This document shows positions 8,529 to 12,457 of a stretch of 12,457 bases of DNA, in pieces. Both the position numbers and the translations under genes were made by a program. Positions within the stretch are counted from its first letter, which is position 1. Each line of letters starts with the position of its first letter. Under the pieces are notes generated by a model. That model was not told the origin of the DNA, did no database searches, and saw nothing but the letters and a program-made list of their open reading frames with translations. Source of the DNA: Chloroflexota bacterium (lineage in GTDB: Bacteria; Chloroflexota; Ktedonobacteria; Ktedonobacterales; Ktedonobacteraceae); assembly GCA_005881295.1 (NCBI GenBank), contig VBHS01000030.1, positions 1-12,457 of the forward strand, written 5' to 3'.

Positions 8529-8534
8529 TATTAT
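8506..8534 (+). promoter_or_regulatory. Strong sigma-A type promoter for the rpsL-rpsG-fusA operon, overlapping the rpoC end
   Basis: TTGACA at 8506-8511 (6 of 6 to consensus) and TATTAT at 8529-8534 (5 of 6) are separated by exactly 17 bases. The -35 lies within the codons for the C-terminal LDSLGEE of RpoC, and the -10 begins one base after the TGA. Transcription should start near 8541, giving an rpsL leader of about 74 bases that includes the hairpin at 8561-8578. It is the best promoter match in the window. Confidence 0.7.
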
Positions 8535-8555
8535 AGAAACCCGCACGTATTGAAA

Positions 8556-8578
8556 GTAGGGGCGCGCATTAGCGCGCC
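8556..8578 (+). repeat. GTAGGGGCG palindromic repeat, copy 3 (rpsL leader)
   Basis: GTAGGGGCG at 8556-8564 opens the element. GGCGCGC at 8561-8567 pairs with GCGCGCC at 8572-8578 around ATTA. It shares the 9-base head with copies 1, 2 and 4 but has a different palindrome. No T-run follows (TTCGTG), so read-through into rpsL is expected. It would form in the 5' leader of transcripts from the promoter at 8506. Confidence 0.7.
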
Positions 8579-8600
8579 TTCGTGAGGATAAAAGAGGATA

Positions 8601-8605
8601 GGGAG
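8601..8605 (+). promoter_or_regulatory. rpsL ribosome binding site (supports the TTG start)
   Basis: GGGAG lies nine bases before TTG at 8615, whose following codons read PTINQLVRKGR, the expected S12 N-terminus after the initiator Met. The in-frame GTG at 8582 would add eleven residues with no family precedent. Confidence 0.65.
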
Positions 8606-8614
8606 AATCGTTCA

Positions 8615-9064
8615 TTGCCGACGATCAATCAGTTGGTCCGCAAGGGCCGATCAAACAAAGAGAGGCGGTCTAAGGCTCCGGCTTTGTTGTATTCGTACAA
8701 CGCGCTGAAGAACCGGACTTCCCGCCTGCGTGGGTCGCCACAGAAACGTGGTGTGTGCACCCAGGTGCGTACGATGACGCCCAAAAAGCCGAATTCGGCA
8801 ATGCGTAAAATTGCCCGCGTTCGTCTGACGAACCAGATGGAAGTAACCGCTTACATCCCTGGTGAAGGGCATAATCTGCAAGAGCACTCAGTAGTACTCA
8901 TTCGTGGTGGGCGCGTAAAGGATCTACCGAGCGTGCGTTACCACATCGTGCGGGGTACTCTGGATAGTGACGGCGTCTCCAAGAGGCGCCAGGGCCGCTC
9001 ACGTTATGGTGCCAAGCGGCCAAAGCCCGGGCAGGCCGCTGCCGGTAGGGGCGGGAAAAAATAG
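8615..9064 (+). CDS. rpsL: 30S ribosomal protein S12
   Basis: S12 sits at the decoding centre of the small subunit and helps control accuracy. From the TTG start the protein is 149 residues, against 124 in E. coli. Two things make up the difference: a Bacillus-like insertion before SPQKRGVC (residues about 25-40) and a basic Gly/Ala tail (PGQAAAGRGGKK). The streptomycin-contact segments TPKKPNS (Lys57 equals E. coli Lys43) and GGRVKDLP (Lys102 equals Lys88) are unaltered, so sensitivity is expected. Asp103 is the residue methylthiolated by RimO in other bacteria. The position equivalent to E. coli Gly92 is Ser106. Two in-frame TAG stops follow in tandem (9062-9067). It is first in the str operon, downstream of the promoter at 8506. 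Confidence 0.96.
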   Translation: MPTINQLVRKGRSNKERRSKAPALLYSYNALKNRTSRLRGSPQKRGVCTQVRTMTPKKPNSAMRKIARVRLTNQMEVTAYIPGEGHNLQEHSVVLIRGGRVKDLPSVRYHIVRGTLDSDGVSKRRQGRSRYGAKRPKPGQAAAGRGGKK

Positions 9065-9091
9065 TAGCGCAATAAAAGTATTGTGCCAGAC

Positions 9092-9123
9092 CCGATACCA
9101 CCTGAAGTGTTCAGGCAGGTCGG
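9092..9123 (+). promoter_or_regulatory. Hairpin 27 bases after the rpsL stop
   Basis: CCTGAA at 9101-9106 pairs with TTCAGG at 9110-9115 around a three-base loop. The stem continues outward through CC/GG (9098-9099 with 9118-9119) and CCGA/TCGG (9092-9095 with 9120-9123), with small bulges. No T-run follows, so mRNA stabilisation, processing or protein binding is more likely than termination. Confidence 0.45.
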
Positions 9124-9134
9124 ACTATCACACG

Positions 9135-9203
9135 TCATCGCGAAAAGACGATTATGCGAGGATAATGAATAACGAATGCCGTATTCTCGTCCTTTCGCAG
9201 TGA
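9135..9203 (+). promoter_or_regulatory. Long interrupted hairpin in the rpsL-rpsG spacer
   Basis: Successive paired blocks line up symmetrically: TCA/TGA (9135-9137 with 9201-9203), GCGAAA/TTTCGC (9140-9145 with 9193-9198), GACGA/TCGTC (9147-9151 with 9187-9191) and ATGCG/CGTAT (9154-9158 with 9180-9184, one G-U). That is about 19 pairs interrupted only by symmetric 1x1 or 2x2 internal loops. It could be an RNA regulatory element (an S7 target is one idea) or a palindromic repeat unit. The pairing is seen; the role is unknown. Confidence 0.55.
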
Positions 9204-9246
9204 GAGTCGAGTGACCTCCATTTCTATGGATAGGCACCCGCGTGTA

Positions 9247-9302
9247 GGCGTCCGATAGAGATTGTAAGGAGAATATCCTGCAATTGAATCGACGCCTTTT
9301 CT
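9247..9302 (+). terminator. Terminator or attenuator hairpin upstream of rpsG
   Basis: GGCGTC at 9247-9252 pairs with GACGCC at 9291-9296. After a one-base bulge GAT pairs with ATC (9254-9256 with 9288-9290), then ATTG with CAAT (9261-9264 with 9281-9284) and AGGA with TCCT (9267-9270 with 9276-9279). TTTT directly follows the stem at 9297-9300. It lies inside an operon normally co-transcribed, 214 bases before rpsG, so partial termination or attenuation is the likely role. The apical stem encloses an AAGGAG sequence. Confidence 0.5.
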
Positions 9303-9314
9303 GGTGTCTATTAT
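9284..9314 (+). promoter_or_regulatory. Weak candidate promoter for rpsG-fusA
   Basis: TTGAAT at 9284-9289 and TATTAT at 9309-9314 are 19 bases apart. The -10 is good (5 of 6), the -35 moderate (4 of 6) and the spacing long. It overlaps the descending arm of the terminator hairpin and would restart transcription for rpsG and fusA. Confidence 0.22.
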
Positions 9315-9503
9315 CATCTATCTATCCCACCTTGTATGTGGGAGCTTGTGAAAATCAAGTACGCATTGATGAGCAGAAAGAGCGGAAAGAGGAACGGGGT
9401 TCTCCAGGACGCAAGGAAGATGTCCGCCGGTCACCGGTCAGATACTAGAGAAGTTAAGGCTCCTATCGTGGGAGCCGAAGAGAACCAGGCAGGTTCGTTG
9501 ATG

Positions 9504-9509
9504 AGGAGG
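9504..9509 (+). promoter_or_regulatory. rpsG ribosome binding site (fixes the GTG start)
   Basis: A perfect AGGAGG lies six bases before GTG at 9516. From this GTG the protein is 156 residues and starts VPRRKRV, matching the S7 family N-terminus (MPRRGRV in E. coli). Confidence 0.85.
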
Positions 9510-9515
9510 CAGACT

Positions 9516-9986
9516 GTGCCAAGACGTAAAAGAGTCGTGCGGCGGCCAGATGTACCAGATGCAAAGTACAAGAGCCGAAATGTGGCTCGCTTCACCAGTA
9601 AATTGATGTTGGACGGGAAGCGCAGCCTGGCAGAGCGCATCATTTACGATGCGTTCGATAACATTGAAGCGAAGCAGAAGCGCCCCCCGCTTGATGTATT
9701 TGAGCAGGCGCTTAAGAATGCAACGCCTACAGTTGAAGTAAAGCCTCGCCGTGTCGGTGGTTCAACCTATCAAGTTCCGATAGATGTTCGCCGGGATCGT
9801 GGCAACGCACTGGCGATGCGCTGGCTCATTAAGTCGGCGCGCAGCCGTACGGGTCGCTCGATGTCGGAAAAACTTGCCAGTGAATTGATGGATGCCGCCG
9901 CCGGACAGGGTATGACCATTAAAAAACGTGAGGAGACCCACAAAATGGCGGAGTCTAACAAGGCCTTCGCGCATTATCGCTGGTAA
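9516..9986 (+). CDS. rpsG: 30S ribosomal protein S7
   Basis: S7 nucleates assembly of the 30S head and lines the E site, binding 16S rRNA. With the GTG start it is exactly 156 residues, the usual length. The typical features are present: basic N-terminus PRRKRVVRRP, MLDGKRSLAERIIYDAFD at about residues 31-48, VFEQALKNATP, RRVGGSTYQVP, MRWLIKSARSR and the conserved C-terminus KKREETHKMAESNKAFAHYRW-like end. Longer starts at 9336 or later ATGs would add up to 60 residues of unrelated sequence and lack a binding site. fusA begins 9 bases after the stop. In E. coli S7 represses its own operon through the spacer upstream of its gene; the long spacer here may serve the same purpose (inference). Confidence 0.96.
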   Translation: MPRRKRVVRRPDVPDAKYKSRNVARFTSKLMLDGKRSLAERIIYDAFDNIEAKQKRPPLDVFEQALKNATPTVEVKPRRVGGSTYQVPIDVRRDRGNALAMRWLIKSARSRTGRSMSEKLASELMDAAAGQGMTIKKREETHKMAESNKAFAHYRW

Positions 9987-9995
9987 CTATATATC

Positions 9996-12071
9996 ATGGT
10001 AAGAGAATTCCCACTCGAAAAAACTCGAAATATTGGTATTATTGCTCATATTGATGCTGGCAAAACCACTACTACTGAGCGCATCCTCTTCTACACGAAG
10101 AAAATTCATCGCATGGGTGAAGTGCATGAAGGGGCGGCGACAATGGACTGGATGCCCCAGGAGCAGGAGCGCGGCATTACGATTACGTCTGCCGCGACAA
10201 CGTGTTTCTGGCTTGATTACCGCATTAATATCATTGATACACCAGGCCACGTAGACTTCACTGCAGAGGTCGAACGGTCTTTGCGCGTGCTCGACGGCGG
10301 CGTGGTGGTCTTTGATGCCGTTGCTGGCGTCGAACCCCAGTCTGAAACAGTGTGGCGCCAGGCGAATAAGTATAATGTTCCTCGTATCTGTTTCGTCAAC
10401 AAAATGGATCGTGTCGGCGCTGATTTCTGGCGCACGGTGGATATGATCCGGGACCGCCTCGGTGCAGTACCGGTACCTATTCAGATTCCTATTGGTCGCG
10501 AAAACAATTTTAAAGGGTATCTCGATTTAATCGAACAGCAGTCGATCACCTTTATCGATGACCTTGGGACGAAATCGGACCATACAGATGTGCCTACGAG
10601 CATGGAGGCCGAGTTTGCGCAACACCGGGAGTACCTGATTGAGCGCGTGGCCGAGACCGATGAAGATCTTACCCTCAAATATCTTGAAGGTGAGGAAATT
10701 ACCAAAGAGGAGCTTATTGCAGCTCTGCGTAGAGCAACGATTGCTGGCAGACTGGTGCCGGTCCTTTGTGGTACCGCTTTGAAAAATAAAGGCGTGCAGG
10801 CCATGCTGGATGCAGTAATTGCCTACCTGCCCTCCCCTCTGGATATTCCACCTCCAACCGGCATCGATCCCGACACACATCAAGAAGTTACTCTCCAGGT
10901 CAGCGATTCAGCCCCTTTCAGCGCGCTGGTCTTCAAAATTGTCTCCGACCCCTTCGTTGGTCGACTGTCGTACATGCGCGTCTATTCGGGAACCCTTTTA
11001 GCCAAGGGCTCGGCAGAGAATAGTACTAAGGGTAAAATCGAGCGCATTGGACGTCTGCTGCGTATGCACGCCAACCATCGCGAGGATATTGATGAGATTA
11101 GAGCAGGAGATATCTGTGCCGCTGTTGGTTTACGCAACACCTTCACCGGTGACACGTTATGCGATCCACAGAAACCTGTTATTCTGGAATCCATTAACTT
11201 CCCTCGACCCGTCATTGACATTGCCATCGAGCCGAAGACCCGTGCCGACCAGGATAAGATGGCGATAGCTTTGAACAAACTCACGGAAGAAGATCCAACC
11301 TTCCAACTGCGCACCGACCCGGAGTCCGGGCAGACCATTATCAGTGGTATGGGTGAGCTGCACCTGGAAGTTATCGTGGATCGTATGTTCCGCGAGTTTA
11401 AGGTAGAGGCGAATGTGGGGCGACCGCAAGTTGCCTATCGGGAGACGATTACCCGCGAAGCCCAGGCCGAAGGGAAGCACGTTCGACAGACAGGTGGCCA
11501 CGGTCAATATGGCGATGTGTGGATCAGGGTTGCTCCCAACGAGCGCGGCAAAGGCTTTGAGTTTATCAATGCTATTGTTGGTGGCGTGGTTCCCAGAGAA
11601 TATATCAAACCCACAGAAACGGGTATTAAAGAGACATTGGAAAATGGTATCATTGCCGGGTATCCAATGATCGACGTCAAAGTGACCCTCTTTGATGGGT
11701 CATATCATGAAGTTGACTCGAATGAAATGGCTTTCAAAACAGCCGGTTCACTCGCGATTAAGGAAGCGGCCCGCAAGGCTGCTCCCGTTCTGCTTGAGCC
11801 GGTGATGCTTGTAGAAGTAACCACCTCTGAGGAGTTTTACGGTGATGTCATCGGTGACCTGAACCGGCGCCGTGGAACTATTCTTGGTATGGAGAGCCGT
11901 GGGGCGATGCACGTGGTGCGAGGCTATGTTCCCCTTGCTGAAATGTTCGGCTATGTGAACGATCTTCGATCTATGACCAGCGGACGTGCCAGCTATTCGA
12001 TGGAATTTGCACATTACGATCCTGTGCCGAGAAATATTGCCGAAGAAATTGTCGCGAAGGCAAGCAGGTAG
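9996..12071 (+). CDS. fusA: Elongation factor G
   Basis: EF-G is the GTPase that drives translocation of tRNA and mRNA and helps recycle ribosomes. The protein is 691 residues, normal for the family. The GTPase motifs are complete: P-loop AHIDAGKT (residues 17-24), switch I with QERGITITSAATT (57-69), DTPGHVDF (81-88) with catalytic His85, and NKMD (135-138). Domain II to V landmarks follow, including GMGELHLEVIVDRM in domain III, GGHGQYGDVWIRV and GGVVPREYIKP in domain IV, and RGYVPLAEMFGY in domain V. Its place after rpsG and the canonical switch sequences mark it as the main EF-G, not a paralogue. The ATG at 9996 fits the family start (MVREFPLEKTRNIGI), but no Shine-Dalgarno is visible: the nine bases after the rpsG stop are AT-rich. 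Translational coupling to rpsG is likely. Confidence 0.98.
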   Translation: MVREFPLEKTRNIGIIAHIDAGKTTTTERILFYTKKIHRMGEVHEGAATMDWMPQEQERGITITSAATTCFWLDYRINIIDTPGHVDFTAEVERSLRVLDGGVVVFDAVAGVEPQSETVWRQANKYNVPRICFVNKMDRVGADFWRTVDMIRDRLGAVPVPIQIPIGRENNFKGYLDLIEQQSITFIDDLGTKSDHTDVPTSMEAEFAQHREYLIERVAETDEDLTLKYLEGEEITKEELIAALRRATIAGRLVPVLCGTALKNKGVQAMLDAVIAYLPSPLDIPPPTGIDPDTHQEVTLQVSDSAPFSALVFKIVSDPFVGRLSYMRVYSGTLLAKGSAENSTKGKIERIGRLLRMHANHREDIDEIRAGDICAAVGLRNTFTGDTLCDPQKPVILESINFPRPVIDIAIEPKTRADQDKMAIALNKLTEEDPTFQLRTDPESGQTIISGMGELHLEVIVDRMFREFKVEANVGRPQVAYRETITREAQAEGKHVRQTGGHGQYGDVWIRVAPNERGKGFEFINAIVGGVVPREYIKPTETGIKETLENGIIAGYPMIDVKVTLFDGSYHEVDSNEMAFKTAGSLAIKEAARKAAPVLLEPVMLVEVTTSEEFYGDVIGDLNRRRGTILGMESRGAMHVVRGYVPLAEMFGYVNDLRSMTSGRASYSMEFAHYDPVPRNIAEEIVAKASR

Positions 12072-12088
12072 CGGCACAATCATACATC

Positions 12089-12164
12089 TGTAGGGGCGCC
12101 ATGCATGGCGTCATGCGAAACTGCATCGCAGGTTTTAATAGGCGGGATGCGTTGTGCTCCTACA
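12089..12164 (+). repeat. GTAGGGGCG element, copy 4, with imperfect terminal inverted repeats
   Basis: TGTAGGGGC at 12089-12097 is inverted with one mismatch at 12156-12164 (GCTCCTACA), bounding 76 bases. At the left end is a perfect 14-base palindrome, CGCCATGCATGGCG (12097-12110). The head GTAGGGGCG is shared with copies 1 to 3. No ORF and no clear target-site duplication are visible. It may be a small non-autonomous mobile or REP-like element; that is inference. Confidence 0.5.
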
Positions 12165-12165
12165 T

Positions 12166-12203
12166 TGCCCGGAGCCGAAATCAGGGAATAGGCCTACCGG
12201 GCA
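12166..12203 (+). promoter_or_regulatory. Hairpin in the fusA-tuf spacer
   Basis: TGCCCGG at 12166-12172 pairs perfectly with CCGGGCA at 12197-12203, with a possible inner GCC/GGC. No T-run follows (CACGTTATC), so a Rho-independent terminator is not supported. Confidence 0.35.
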
Positions 12204-12209
12204 CACGTT

Positions 12210-12243
12210 ATCTTGAAAATACCATCCTTCTCAAGATGGATGG
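12210..12243 (+). promoter_or_regulatory. Competing hairpins upstream of tuf
   Basis: ATCTTGA at 12210-12216 pairs with TCAAGAT at 12231-12237, while CCATCC at 12222-12227 pairs with GGATGG at 12238-12243. The two stems interlock: the 5' arm of the second lies in the loop of the first, so they form either a pseudoknot or alternatives. No function can be assigned. Confidence 0.3.
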
Positions 12244-12353
12244 AGATTGAAACACACGAACTAATTATGAAAGAACAAATCGAGTGCCATAGCAGGGTGC
12301 AGCCCCTGACGCACGTATGTTTGCACTGAGCACTGTTTTGATGAGGAAAACAA

Positions 12354-12457
12354 ATGGCGAAGAAGAAATTTGAGCGAACGAAACCGCATGTGAATGTGGG
12401 CACGATTGGCCACATCGACCATGGCAAAACCACCTTGACGGCGGCCATCACCAAAGT
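12354..12457 (+). CDS. tuf: Elongation factor Tu, N-terminal fragment (runs off the window)
   Basis: EF-Tu delivers aminoacyl-tRNA to the ribosome as a GTP complex. Only the first 34 codons and two further bases are present. They read MAKKKFERTKPHVNVG and then the P-loop GHIDHGKTT (about residues 19-27), which is characteristic of EF-Tu rather than of EF-G or other translational GTPases. AGGA at 12344-12347 lies six bases before the ATG. It follows fusA as in the classical str operon, after a 282-base spacer. I found no good promoter in that spacer, so co-transcription with fusA is possible. The cut is the window edge, not a mutation. Confidence 0.95.
   Translation, partial: MAKKKFERTKPHVNVGTIGHIDHGKTTLTAAITK

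Larger units (their letters stand above)
9065..9515 (+). other. Long structured rpsL-rpsG spacer
   Basis: This spacer is 451 bases, against roughly 100 in E. coli, where an S7-binding structure represses rpsG translation. No convincing gene is present. It contains hairpins at 9092-9123, 9135-9203, 9247-9296 (terminator-like), 9325-9343 (TCCCAC with GTGGGA) and 9458-9476 (GGCTCC with GGAGCC), plus the rpsG ribosome binding site at 9504-9509. The frame of rpsG is open upstream to 9336 but has no binding site there and no S7 similarity. Confidence 0.6.

Noticed and set aside
8561..8578. rpoC terminator at the GGCGCGC hairpin
   Set aside because: No T-run follows, and it lies downstream of a strong promoter within the rpsL leader.
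9366..9385. Hammerhead ribozyme core (TGATGA-like plus GAAA)
   Set aside because: The conserved C before UGAUGA is absent and the required three-stem arrangement is not seen.
9405..9440. Cyclic-di-GMP riboswitch resemblance (GGACGCAAGG)
   Set aside because: Only a short match; the flanking helices and the tetraloop-receptor part of the GEMM fold are missing.
9284..9448. 54-codon frame starting TTG (LNRRLFWCLL...) in the rpsL-rpsG spacer, with a vaguely lipoprotein-like start
   Set aside because: The AAGGAG is 12 bases away and buried in a stem, the start overlaps the terminator arm, and I recognise no family.
9336..9515. 60-residue N-terminal extension of S7 from an ATG at 9336
   Set aside because: No ribosome binding site there, no S7 similarity, and the GTG at 9516 with AGGAGG gives the usual 156 residues.

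Overview
The window carries the bacterial transcription/translation core cluster, all on the + strand, in the order rpoB, rpoC, rpsL, rpsG, fusA, tuf (the last cut by the window end). Intermediate GC, RpoB and RpoC resembling the actinobacterial/Chloroflexota type, a long coiled-coil insertion in RpoC and dispersed GTAGGGGCG palindromes in the spacers together suggest a Chloroflexota genome, plausibly Ktedonobacteria. That placement is an inference from family resemblance, not a database result.

Layout: 1-517 holds no clear gene. It has a weak possible start of a divergent membrane protein at the left edge, a candidate promoter near 181, an intrinsic-terminator-like hairpin at 324-360, and a leader hairpin just upstream of rpoB whose loop is complementary to the rpoB ribosome binding site. 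rpoB (518-4015) and rpoC (4185-8528) encode the beta and beta-prime subunits of RNA polymerase. The 169-base spacer between them carries two near-identical 26-base palindromic repeats. A near-consensus promoter (TTGACA, 17 bases, TATTAT) overlaps the last codons of rpoC and probably starts the str operon. rpsL (S12) uses a TTG start. An unusually long 451-base spacer rich in RNA structure separates it from rpsG (S7), which starts at GTG. fusA (EF-G) follows rpsG after 9 bases with no visible Shine-Dalgarno sequence, so it is probably translationally coupled. A 282-base spacer with another GTAGGGGCG element precedes tuf (EF-Tu).

The genes supply the catalytic core of RNA polymerase, two small-subunit ribosomal proteins (decoding site and 30S head), and the two GTPase elongation factors. 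The coding content is conventional and I see no new gene system. The interest lies in the non-coding parts: the repeat family inserted in a very conserved cluster, the embedded promoter, two attenuator-like terminators in leaders, and the long structured rpsL-rpsG spacer.
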